From: an uncultured Aquimarina sp.
Lineage (GTDB): Bacteria > Bacteroidota > Bacteroidia > Flavobacteriales > Flavobacteriaceae
NCBI RefSeq assembly: GCF_947492405.1
Contig: NZ_CANLMP010000008.1
Location: 124,001 to 188,000, forward strand
DNA length: 64,000 nucleotides
Direction: 5' to 3'
The notes beneath the pieces were generated by a model. The model saw only the letters and a list, made by a program, of their open reading frames with translations. It was not told the origin of the DNA and did not search any database. Shown in pieces: positions 26,554 through 34,818 of the stretch. How positions within the stretch are numbered: the stretch's first letter is position 1; the number at the start of each line of letters is the position of its first letter. Both the position numbers and the translations under genes were made by a program.

Positions 26554-28147
26554 AAAGTTGAACTTTCTATTTAAGTATTTAAAAAAAGAACGCATAATAA
26601 TAGATCAAAGAGAATTTGAATTTCAGATAGAATCCCATCCTGATTATCCTTCATTATTGGCGATAAAGGATACGCTAACTTTTTTTAGAATAGAAAATAT
26701 TGTAGTTCGTGTTAGTAAAGATGATCTTGATAATTTACCAGATAGATTTGTAACTGTGGTTGATGAGAATGGAAAACATCCATATTTAGCTTTAATAGAA
26801 AGAAATAATAATCGATATGAATTATACTCTGAAAATAAAAATATTAAATTAAGTGAAGAAGATTTTATTAGAGTTTTTGGAGAGATAGTATTAATAGCAT
26901 TTAAAGAAGATAAAGATAAGAATGATATTCAAAAATCAACTATGACAAACTATAGCTTCTATGGAGCTATAGTTATTTTAGTAGGAATGTACTTAACTGT
27001 TATATTGAGTAGTAATTATTCTCCTCTTTTGGTTGCTTTTACTTTGATTTCTCTTTTAGGAGTTTATATGTCCATAGAAGCTATATTGCAAGAGATTGGG
27101 GTAAAAACAAATTTTGGATCGACCGTTTGCAATTTAACAGGTAATTCTGACTGCGAATCGGTTATCAAATCGTCTAAACTCAAGGTACTTGAAAAAGTAA
27201 GTTTTAGTAGTCTTAGCCTTATTTATTTTTCAAGTTTGATTATAGGTGTTTTTTTACTATCACTTACTCAAAGTATTATTGATTTTTATAATATCGTATT
27301 CATTATCGGATTGATCTCTTTTCCTATCACGTTGTTTTCGATTTATTACCAAAAATTTATAGAGAAAAAATGGTGTACTGTTTGCTTGACTATTATCTTC
27401 ATTACGTATGTGCAACTATTCCTAATCTATTTTTTCACTGAGTTTAGTTTAAATTTTAAGTTTGACTCTTTAGCTCTGTGTTTCTTTGGGTTTTTATTAG
27501 CTTCTTTAATTACTGTTATATCAAAAAAAATATTTAAAAAAAACCATACTTTAAAATCTGATATAGCTGAAGCTAATCGATTCAAAAGAAATTATTCTAT
27601 GTTTAAAATAGCGTTGTCAAATTCAACACAGTTAGATACTGATGTTATTTTAGAAAAAGAATTACTTTTTGGTAATAAAAATGCGAAACATAGAATTACC
27701 CTTCTAACGAATCCTTATTGTGGATTTTGTGAATCTGCGCACAAAACCATTTGTAATATTTTGGAAATCTATAGAGATAATGTTTGTATTGAAATTAGGT
27801 TTAATATTAGTCTAGAAGAAGCAGATAAAGAATCATTGGAACTCCATCAGAGGTTAGTAGATGTTTATTTAAATGAAGGGGAAAAAGAATTCCTTAAAGC
27901 CATGGAATTATGGTTTAAGAATAGGGACATAGATAAGTGGCAATATTTATATGGTGCAGGTGTTGATAATGAAAAAACATCAATAATTCTTAAGCAGCAA
28001 AATTTATGGGCTCAAAAAAACAAATTAAATTATACTCCAGCAGTTATTCTGAATGATTTTTTATTTCCTAAGCAGTACGATCAAAAAGAGCTTATTTACT
28101 TTATAGAAGAGCTTATTGAGGATAATGATTTATATACAGAAGCATGA
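26540..28147 (+). CDS. C39-like domain / VKOR / thioredoxin fusion, disulfide-forming protein
   Basis: A 535-residue protein in three parts. Residues 1-125 are a C39-peptidase-like domain without its catalytic Cys; SHPDYPSLLAIKDTL aligns with the leader-binding GSSLLGLSEAV region of the exporter's C39 domain. Residues about 138-330 are a vitamin K epoxide reductase membrane domain with loop cysteines 197/205 and the active KKWCTVCLT (279/282). Residues about 350-535 are a thioredoxin/DsbG-like domain with NPYCGFCES (394/397) and cis-Pro in NYTPAVIL. It should form disulfides by passing electrons to quinone. The start may instead be the ATG at 26546. It overlaps the TlpA-like gene by 14 bases and the DUF6734 gene by 4. 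Confidence 0.9.
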   Translation: MTMNKKLNFLFKYLKKERIIIDQREFEFQIESHPDYPSLLAIKDTLTFFRIENIVVRVSKDDLDNLPDRFVTVVDENGKHPYLALIERNNNRYELYSENKNIKLSEEDFIRVFGEIVLIAFKEDKDKNDIQKSTMTNYSFYGAIVILVGMYLTVILSSNYSPLLVAFTLISLLGVYMSIEAILQEIGVKTNFGSTVCNLTGNSDCESVIKSSKLKVLEKVSFSSLSLIYFSSLIIGVFLLSLTQSIIDFYNIVFIIGLISFPITLFSIYYQKFIEKKWCTVCLTIIFITYVQLFLIYFFTEFSLNFKFDSLALCFFGFLLASLITVISKKIFKKNHTLKSDIAEANRFKRNYSMFKIALSNSTQLDTDVILEKELLFGNKNAKHRITLLTNPYCGFCESAHKTICNILEIYRDNVCIEIRFNISLEEADKESLELHQRLVDVYLNEGEKEFLKAMELWFKNRDIDKWQYLYGAGVDNEKTSIILKQQNLWAQKNKLNYTPAVILNDFLFPKQYDQKELIYFIEELIEDNDLYTEA

Positions 28148-29466
28148 GAATAGTTCAGAGTTTTTGGTCGGGTGGGGTAGATAATTTTAATTCTAGTTAT
28201 GGATGGTTATCCTCAAAATATCATTGGATTGGTTGGATATTAAGTTCTTATCAGTTGGCAAAATACCACAAGAATGTGGAGCTATATACCGATTCCTTTG
28301 GTAAGAAGATTTTAATAGATTACTTAAATCTTCCCTATACAAAAGTTCATGTAGTATTTGACGATCTGGATTATCATAAAGATCTATGGGCAATAGGTAA
28401 AATCAAGACTTATCAATTACAGAAATCCCCTTTTATTCATGTCGATGGAGATGTTTTTGTTTGGGAAAGTATTGATTCCAAATTTGAAAAATCTCCTTTG
28501 ATAGCTCAGAACTTAGAAGTCACTACAGCATATTATGGAGAAATGTGGAATAATATAGCACCTAATCTTGATTTTATTTCACCAGATATTGAAAATTATA
28601 ATAATGGCTCGAATAATTACGCTTGTAATATGGGGATAGTAGGAGGCCATGATATTTCTTTTTTTCATGAATATACCTCTAAAAGCATTGAATTCGTAAA
28701 TAAGAATAAGCATATATGGAATGAAATAAATGCTTTTAACTTTAATATTTTCTTTGAGCAGGTTTTGTTTTATGAATTAGCAATGAATAAAAAGATAGAG
28801 ATAGATTTTTTGTTTAACGAAATATCAGAAGACAACAATTATAAAGGATTTGGAGATTTTAATAAAGTTCCGGATAAGACATACTTACATTTGTTAGGAG
28901 TATATAAAAGAAACCCTTCAGTTTGTAAGGCTATGGAAATATATGTAATGAAGTATTATCCTGAAACTTACTCTATTTTAATGAACATAATTAATAATGC
29001 CAATGGAAATGATAGAGAAGTAAATAATTTATCGAAAGATAAAATTAATTCAATGTGTTTAATTTTTAGAAACGATCTTATCCATGGTAATAATTTTACC
29101 AATCGAAAAGAATTTATAGTAGCAAGAGATTTATTTAATGAAGGTTTACCCATTTATTATGATGGCTTAATTTCGAATAATAAAGATTTTTGGCTAATCA
29201 ATATAGAACAATTTAATCTCGATGAAGACATATTATCGATAGAAGAACTAAATGAGGAAAATTGTTTGTATGACCTAGATGAAATTGATAAGATAATTAT
29301 GTTCGAGATTAATAATAAGCGCCCAATACTATTTAGTAAGTTAACTGCTAAACTAATGGAGTATATTGATAAGGATAATGATCAAGAATTTAGAGATTTT
29401 AATAGATTAATAAAAAGTAGAATTAGAAATTATATTCAATTAAAGATTATAACACTTTACAATTAA
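28144..29466 (+). CDS. DUF6734-family protein, glycosyltransferase-like
   Basis: A 440-residue cytosolic protein overlapping the VKOR gene by ATGA. The N-terminal 280 residues resemble the DUF6734 family: RIVQSFWSGG at the start, YHKNVELYTDSFGK, and FIHVDGDVFVWE with Asp101-Gly-Asp103, a DxD-type motif as in GT-A glycosyltransferases, followed by YACNMGIVGGHD. The C-terminal 150 residues are not recognised. The family occurs near peptide-maturation genes in Bacteroidota as far as I recall. Glycosylation of the peptide is an inference from fold resemblance and position only. Confidence 0.68.
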   Translation: MRIVQSFWSGGVDNFNSSYGWLSSKYHWIGWILSSYQLAKYHKNVELYTDSFGKKILIDYLNLPYTKVHVVFDDLDYHKDLWAIGKIKTYQLQKSPFIHVDGDVFVWESIDSKFEKSPLIAQNLEVTTAYYGEMWNNIAPNLDFISPDIENYNNGSNNYACNMGIVGGHDISFFHEYTSKSIEFVNKNKHIWNEINAFNFNIFFEQVLFYELAMNKKIEIDFLFNEISEDNNYKGFGDFNKVPDKTYLHLLGVYKRNPSVCKAMEIYVMKYYPETYSILMNIINNANGNDREVNNLSKDKINSMCLIFRNDLIHGNNFTNRKEFIVARDLFNEGLPIYYDGLISNNKDFWLINIEQFNLDEDILSIEELNEENCLYDLDEIDKIIMFEINNKRPILFSKLTAKLMEYIDKDNDQEFRDFNRLIKSRIRNYIQLKIITLYN

Positions 29467-29510
29467 ATAGATAAGAAGTATCTAAAAATTAATAATTATT
29501 TAAGAAGAGC

Positions 29511-30524
29511 ATGAATGTACAAAAGGATATCACTGTCTTTATTGATTTTTTAGAGTTTAAGAGGGTAAGTATAGATTTTGATCAGGTTAAACAAGATTTG
29601 ATTTCTCATCCGGATTTTCCTTCAATTTTTTCCTATAATGATGTATTAATTAAAAATGATGTTGAAAATCATGTTTTTAGAATTTCTTTTAATGAAGTTT
29701 TTAAATTAAATAAAAGTTTTATAGCGTTCATTCAAGGACAGAGTGATCCACTAATATTGGTTCATTTAAAAAGGAAAGGAGATTTTTTTCAGTTGAAGAA
29801 AGAAAGAGGTGAAATTATTAGTCTAAACAAAAAAGAGTTAGAGGCTAAATGGTTGGGTTTGGTAATGATACTTGATGATAACCTTGAATTTATCGAAAAG
29901 CTTAGTTTTTCGGATAATAATATAGGAAATATTGATATGGAAAATAATCGCGTTATAGGCTTTAATAATAATATAAGGTGTGAAGGAAAATATACAAATT
30001 GCTCTATTGATGTTATCGGAAATAATAATACTATAGTTATTAAGAAAGAAGCGGAATTGCTAATGTCTAGATTAGTTTTTAGAGGAAATGATAATTATCT
30101 TGAAATAGGTAATAATTCTAGGGTTAAAGGAAACTTTAATTTGGAAGGTTCAAATTCTGAAATAATTATTGGTTCTCAAACTACTATTGAATATGCTAAT
30201 TTTTCAGCAACAGAATCCAAAAAAATTGAAATAGGTGAGGATTGTATGTTTTCTGATAATATTTCGATTAGAACAAGTGATTCTCATAGTATTATTGATA
30301 ATATTACAAACCTTAGAATAAATCCATCCAAAGATGTAATCATAGGAAATCATGTTTGGATTGGCTCTGAAGTTAAGATATTGAAAGGAGTTACTATAGG
30401 AGACGAAAGCATTATCGGTCTTGGTACCATTGTAACTAAAAATGTTCCTAATAATTCTATAGTAGCTGGTATTCCAGGTAAAATTATTAGAGAAAATATT
30501 AGTTGGAATAGGGACCTTATATAG
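29511..30524 (+). CDS. C39-like domain fused to hexapeptide-repeat acyltransferase
   Basis: A 337-residue protein. Residues 1-125 are a second cysteine-less C39-like domain, with SHPDFPSIFSYNDVL at residues 32-38 and following, the same offset as SHPDYPS in the VKOR fusion. Residues about 135-337 form a left-handed parallel beta helix of hexapeptide repeats ending in VIIGNHVWIGSEVKILKGV and VAGIPGKIIREN, as in serine/maltose/polysaccharide O-acetyltransferases. SDSHS (His259) and GNHVWIG (His281) supply the usual active-site histidine region. It probably acylates an amino or hydroxyl group, perhaps on the peptide or on a sugar added to it. It is 44 bases after the DUF6734 gene and is the last gene before a terminator. 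Confidence 0.87.
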   Translation: MNVQKDITVFIDFLEFKRVSIDFDQVKQDLISHPDFPSIFSYNDVLIKNDVENHVFRISFNEVFKLNKSFIAFIQGQSDPLILVHLKRKGDFFQLKKERGEIISLNKKELEAKWLGLVMILDDNLEFIEKLSFSDNNIGNIDMENNRVIGFNNNIRCEGKYTNCSIDVIGNNNTIVIKKEAELLMSRLVFRGNDNYLEIGNNSRVKGNFNLEGSNSEIIIGSQTTIEYANFSATESKKIEIGEDCMFSDNISIRTSDSHSIIDNITNLRINPSKDVIIGNHVWIGSEVKILKGVTIGDESIIGLGTIVTKNVPNNSIVAGIPGKIIRENISWNRDLI

Positions 30525-30616
30525 TATTTATGTTTCTCATAAATAAATATTTCATTTTGTTTACAAGTAGTTTTTTAAGTGTTTATGTCATTTTTCTAGT
30601 ATACTACTGAGAACGG

Positions 30617-30647
30617 AAAAGGAGTGCTTTAAAAAACACCCCTTTTT
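30617..30647 (+). terminator. Rho-independent terminator ending the peptide-maturation operon
   Basis: The stem aaaaggagtg (30617-30626) with cacccctttt (30637-30646) has one mismatch and ends in a T run. It lies 92 bases after the acyltransferase stop and could also serve the convergent amylase gene. Confidence 0.7.
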
Positions 30648-30670
30648 ATAGTACAATTAGGTTCTAATTT

Positions 30671-33493
30671 TTAGTTTAAACTTAACTTGGTAGTAGCTGT
30701 TCCTTTTTCGTTTTGGATTTGTACTAAGTACAATCCTCTAGACAATTCTCCTATTTCGAAACTTGTTCCCGCTTGGAAATCACCTTCGAACTTTTTGGCT
30801 AATGCTCCTGTAATAGTATACACAGATACTTTTTGTACCGATTCATTAATACTAAAAGCTGTTTGTGCAGGATTAGGATATGCATCAAAACTAGCGCCGT
30901 TAATAACATCTTCGATGCCTAAAGTAACAGATTCTTGATTTCCGAATATCTTAAACTCACCTGGCTGTAATGTGATAAGAGCGTTTACATCTGTTACATC
31001 AATTGTTTCTCCAGTATCACTTAATAAATCATACCAAGTACCAGTTTCTTGAAATTCTGGATCAATATTTAACGGATCAACATCAAAATTACCAATGATA
31101 GTTACATGTTTAAGCTCATTTCCAGTTGCAGCATCATCGGTTAAATGAATTTTCTTACCTGCAGTTGATACGGATAAGGTAAAATTATCGGTTTTGAATA
31201 TTTCATCATTTAACTTTAATCTAATTAACTTAGTATATAGATCATAGACATCTGTTCTGTCAGCAACATTTAGATAATCCCAACGAATAGGTTTAGGATT
31301 GGTTCTACAACTTTCATCAATAGTACTATCCTCGCATCGGTTGATGCTAAAACCATATCCTAATTCACCAAATTGCCAAATCATTTTTGGACCTGGAACT
31401 GTGAAATAAAATACACCGGCAAGCTCAACTCTATCTAAAGCAGTTGATAATTCTGTAACATCATATGCAGGGGCGCTGGTATCATTACCAAATTGAACAT
31501 TTTTATACATCAATCGCTCTTCATCATGACTTTCCATATAAGAAATTGCAGAAGGACCGTCAAAACCTTTTACTTTATAAGATACTCCTGAAAAATTGGA
31601 TTTACCACCATCATGGTAGCCCATTGTAGATTCATTGTAAGGATCGGTTTGTTTGTTCCAAAGTAATATACCTTTACCTTCATTAGCGCGGTAATCAGCC
31701 CATTCCTTTTCTTCGGTAATACGTCCTAAATGTTCAAAAATGACATAAAAATCTGGATTAACAGCCCATTGATAATCAGCATATTCTTTTAGAATATCAA
31801 CTCTGTCTTGCTGAAAAGCATTCGTACAAGCATCATCAGAGGCTGTACAGTTTTGAGTAAATCCTTTGGTTAGGTCCCATCTAAAACCATCTAAGTTATA
31901 TTCTTCAATCCAATACTCAACAGTTCTTTTTACATAATCTTGTGTAGCCTGTTTACTATGATCAAAATCATTAAACACACTAAAAGAATGCGTTGCAGTC
32001 TGGTTAAAGAAGGGGCTATCGGCACTTGCTTGCCCACCGTAACCTCCACCAGATGTATTCCACATTCTGTAATATGGGTTTTGCCCGGAAGCATGGTTAT
32101 ATACCACATCCAAGATTACTGCGATTCCTCTGGCGTGACATTCATCTACAAATTGTTTAAATGCTGTAGGAGTACCATAATATTTATCTAATGCCATATG
32201 GAAGGATGGGTTATACCCCCAACTATTGTTTCCATCAAATTCTGAAACTGGCATAAACTCGATAGCATTAATTCCTAGGTCTTGCAAATAATCAAGTCTT
32301 GCTTTAACCGCATCAAAAGAATGTAATGCATCAAAATCTCTGATTAATAATTCATAGATTACTAAATCAGTAACTTCAGGTCTCTGGAAATCGGTTGTTT
32401 GCCATACATATTCCGCTTCGCCTGTTTTAAACCAGGATACAGCATCATTTGTTTTCCCTGCCGGATAGCTTGGTAAATTTGGAAAAGTAGTAGCATCAAT
32501 AAACCCATCATTAAATTCAGATAATATCAGTGTAGAGTAGGGGTCAGCAACAGAAATGGATGCGTCTACAACATATTGATATAAGATATCAGCATTATTT
32601 GGTAAGTTATCTAGTGTAATCCAGAATCGATCTTGAGTACTATCTTTATTTAACAAATAAGTATTGTCAAGAGTCCAGTCATTTCCGTTAAAATTTCCTT
32701 TTACGTGAACAAAGTTTTTTCCAGGCGCATACAGTACTAGCGTAGCAGAAGTACCGTCTAAATTTAATCCATCTTTCATTCCTGCAGGTACGGGCGCTTC
32801 ATTGTTTACAGGAGTTGTAATCGCAGAGAATGTTTCGGATAAGGAATTAGAAGTTCCTGATTCTGTAGCTACAAGTTCGAAGTCTACACTTTCTGTAATC
32901 GTATAGTTGGTGGTGTAGTTCGTTATTCCGTTTTGTGTATCGACAGAAACACCATTAGCCAAAAGTTCGAAGTCTGCATTTAAGCTTGCAGTAGCAGTAA
33001 TGGTTAAATCATTTCCACTATCAATGATGCTTACAGATTCTGTTGGTGCATCCAAAGCTAATTGAAAAATACCAACTTCGACTATATTGTCTTGAGTTTT
33101 ATTATCTCCGGTACCATCCTGAGCTTTGGCTAACATTCCTATTCGATCAATGCCTGTAGCACCATAAAAAGTTGTTGGTGTTAAGGTGATAGAGTATGTT
33201 CCATTTCCGTTATCTGTAAAGATTTGTGGTTGTGCACTATTCGAAGAATCTGTCCAATCTCCATTATTAGGAGAATTAATGGCAGCGGTGGCCGTTGGAC
33301 TGTCGAAGTACCAAGCCCATAAATATAAATCTGTGGTTCCCCAAATACTAAGATCTACTCCAGATACTGTAATAGTAATCTCATCATCTTCGTTAAAAGC
33401 AGGTGGAGTAATTGTGAAAGTGGCATTTTGCTGTTGCGCATTTGACATTATCAGTCCTAGAAAGAACACAAATACTAAAGTAAATTTTTTCAT
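30671..33493 (-). CDS. Secreted GH13 alpha-amylase with T9SS sorting domain
   Basis: A 940-residue extracellular amylase. A signal peptide (to Ala19) is followed by starch-binding or E-set domains (about 20-330, including VPAGMKDGLNLDGTSATLVLY and VHVKGNFNGNDW of CBM48 style). The GH13 barrel spans about 370-780. Catalytic motifs: GFRWDLTKGF (nucleophile Asp), YVIFEHLG (acid/base Glu) and MESHDEERL (transition-state Asp). The C terminus has the type IX sorting pattern DAYPNPAQ, SVYTITG and GLYLVQI, ending in KLSLN. It should cut starch or glycogen outside the cell or on its surface, the role SusG plays in Bacteroides. It follows SusE in the same direction, with a hairpin between them. Confidence 0.93.
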   Translation of the reverse strand: MKKFTLVFVFFLGLIMSNAQQQNATFTITPPAFNEDDEITITVSGVDLSIWGTTDLYLWAWYFDSPTATAAINSPNNGDWTDSSNSAQPQIFTDNGNGTYSITLTPTTFYGATGIDRIGMLAKAQDGTGDNKTQDNIVEVGIFQLALDAPTESVSIIDSGNDLTITATASLNADFELLANGVSVDTQNGITNYTTNYTITESVDFELVATESGTSNSLSETFSAITTPVNNEAPVPAGMKDGLNLDGTSATLVLYAPGKNFVHVKGNFNGNDWTLDNTYLLNKDSTQDRFWITLDNLPNNADILYQYVVDASISVADPYSTLILSEFNDGFIDATTFPNLPSYPAGKTNDAVSWFKTGEAEYVWQTTDFQRPEVTDLVIYELLIRDFDALHSFDAVKARLDYLQDLGINAIEFMPVSEFDGNNSWGYNPSFHMALDKYYGTPTAFKQFVDECHARGIAVILDVVYNHASGQNPYYRMWNTSGGGYGGQASADSPFFNQTATHSFSVFNDFDHSKQATQDYVKRTVEYWIEEYNLDGFRWDLTKGFTQNCTASDDACTNAFQQDRVDILKEYADYQWAVNPDFYVIFEHLGRITEEKEWADYRANEGKGILLWNKQTDPYNESTMGYHDGGKSNFSGVSYKVKGFDGPSAISYMESHDEERLMYKNVQFGNDTSAPAYDVTELSTALDRVELAGVFYFTVPGPKMIWQFGELGYGFSINRCEDSTIDESCRTNPKPIRWDYLNVADRTDVYDLYTKLIRLKLNDEIFKTDNFTLSVSTAGKKIHLTDDAATGNELKHVTIIGNFDVDPLNIDPEFQETGTWYDLLSDTGETIDVTDVNALITLQPGEFKIFGNQESVTLGIEDVINGASFDAYPNPAQTAFSINESVQKVSVYTITGALAKKFEGDFQAGTSFEIGELSRGLYLVQIQNEKGTATTKLSLN

Positions 33494-33513
33494 GACGTTA
33501 TGTATTTAAAACA

Positions 33514-33544
33514 AAAAGGCTGTTATATCCAATAACAGCCTTTT
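33514..33544 (-). terminator. Hairpin between susE-like gene and amylase gene
   Basis: Exact inverted repeat aaaaggctgttat (33514-33526) / ataacagcctttt (33532-33544) with loop atcca. On the minus strand it ends in a T run (cctttttg), 16 bases after the SusE-like stop, so it is a terminator or attenuator within the sus gene order. Confidence 0.8.
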
Positions 33545-33559
33545 CATATTTATTTTTGA

Positions 33560-34774
33560 TTATTGTAACACTGCGGAATAAGAATATCCTCTTGGATTAC
33601 TTAAATCAAGAGTAACCAAATACATACCATCAGCATCAACAGATAAGTTAGGTCCGTTAAAATCCATAGACCCATCATTTCCAGCATCTCCTCCTAAATT
33701 CAATGCCCAATCATCATTTGCTCTAAACTTAAATTCTCCTGCTGTCAAATTAATCATAATTGTCCATACTTGTGTTGTAGCATCATAGGTCAGATCGTGA
33801 TCGTTTCCAGGAACACCTTCAGTTCCTCCAGCTGGCCATCCAAGTGGAGTAGCAGCACCGACAATAGCCCATTCTGCAGGTTCAACAGAATATGTAATGT
33901 TATCTGCATCAGTAAGGTCAGCTTTTACTAAATAGTATCCAGCTACAGAACCAGCAGGTAAACCACAATCTACTTCTCCTTCTTGAACTAAAATCTGAGT
34001 GTAAGATCCTCCACTAGCTCCAGCATCACCATAATCTCCATCAAAACTGGTAGTTGTAGGTAAGAATTTATAATTAGCGCCTGCATCATTAAAGAATACA
34101 AAACCTTCATATTGCGTGTCTTCTTCATCTCTAGCCATAATAGCTGGTGCATTTTCAGAAGCAGTCCAGTTAGGACCATATCCACTAGCTTCTAAGAAGC
34201 TTCCAACTACATATAATTTAGGGAACTCTACTTCCTCTACTACAGGTTCTGGAAGAGAAACAACAATAGATTGAACATCAGAAAGAATTTCTTCTCCTCC
34301 TTGAGATCCAACAGTAGCTCTTAGTCTTAGAAAAAGCTCTCCAGCATTATTAGGAATTGGTTCTCCATCAGCATCTAATACAGGATCTCCATTTTCATCT
34401 GTAGTAACCGTTTCTGGGTCATTATCTAATCCAGCAGAATTAGCGAACTCAATCAATCTAGACACAGTTATAGGTAGGTTGTTTTCTTGTGTACTCCCTA
34501 AATTCTGAACTGCATCAAAGGTTGAAGTAATAGAACCTTGTAACTCATAAGTAACTGGTGTGTCTACACCAAAATCAGGAGATTCCCAAACAAACCTTTC
34601 CGCAAGATTACCAGCGGTTTCATCGGTTAAAACATATTGAGAAGAAAATGTATTAATAAAACTAATTCCTTCTGGATCAGGTTGAGCAGTGAATACTAAT
34701 TGATCATCGTCTGTACAAGCATTGAAACTGATTACAGTAACAAATGCTAATAATAATATTGATATTTTTTTCAT
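33560..34774 (-). CDS. SusE/SusF-like starch-binding outer-membrane lipoprotein
   Basis: A 404-residue lipoprotein (lipobox ISFNAC, Cys20, followed by TDDDQ). The N-terminal SusE domain (about 25-175) is an Ig-like fold with VWESPDFGVDTPVTYELQ. Two carbohydrate-binding modules follow: LYVVGSFLEASGYGPNW with GFVFFNDAGANYKFLP, and WAIVGAATPLGWPAG with WTIMINLTAGEFKFRAND. These match the surface starch-binding proteins SusE/SusF. It lies 44 bases after the SusD-like gene and is probably co-transcribed with it. Confidence 0.9.
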   Translation of the reverse strand: MKKISILLLAFVTVISFNACTDDDQLVFTAQPDPEGISFINTFSSQYVLTDETAGNLAERFVWESPDFGVDTPVTYELQGSITSTFDAVQNLGSTQENNLPITVSRLIEFANSAGLDNDPETVTTDENGDPVLDADGEPIPNNAGELFLRLRATVGSQGGEEILSDVQSIVVSLPEPVVEEVEFPKLYVVGSFLEASGYGPNWTASENAPAIMARDEEDTQYEGFVFFNDAGANYKFLPTTTSFDGDYGDAGASGGSYTQILVQEGEVDCGLPAGSVAGYYLVKADLTDADNITYSVEPAEWAIVGAATPLGWPAGGTEGVPGNDHDLTYDATTQVWTIMINLTAGEFKFRANDDWALNLGGDAGNDGSMDFNGPNLSVDADGMYLVTLDLSNPRGYSYSAVLQ

Positions 34775-34818
34775 TTTGTAACTATTTTACTTTATGATAT
34801 TTTTTTAGAATATATTTA

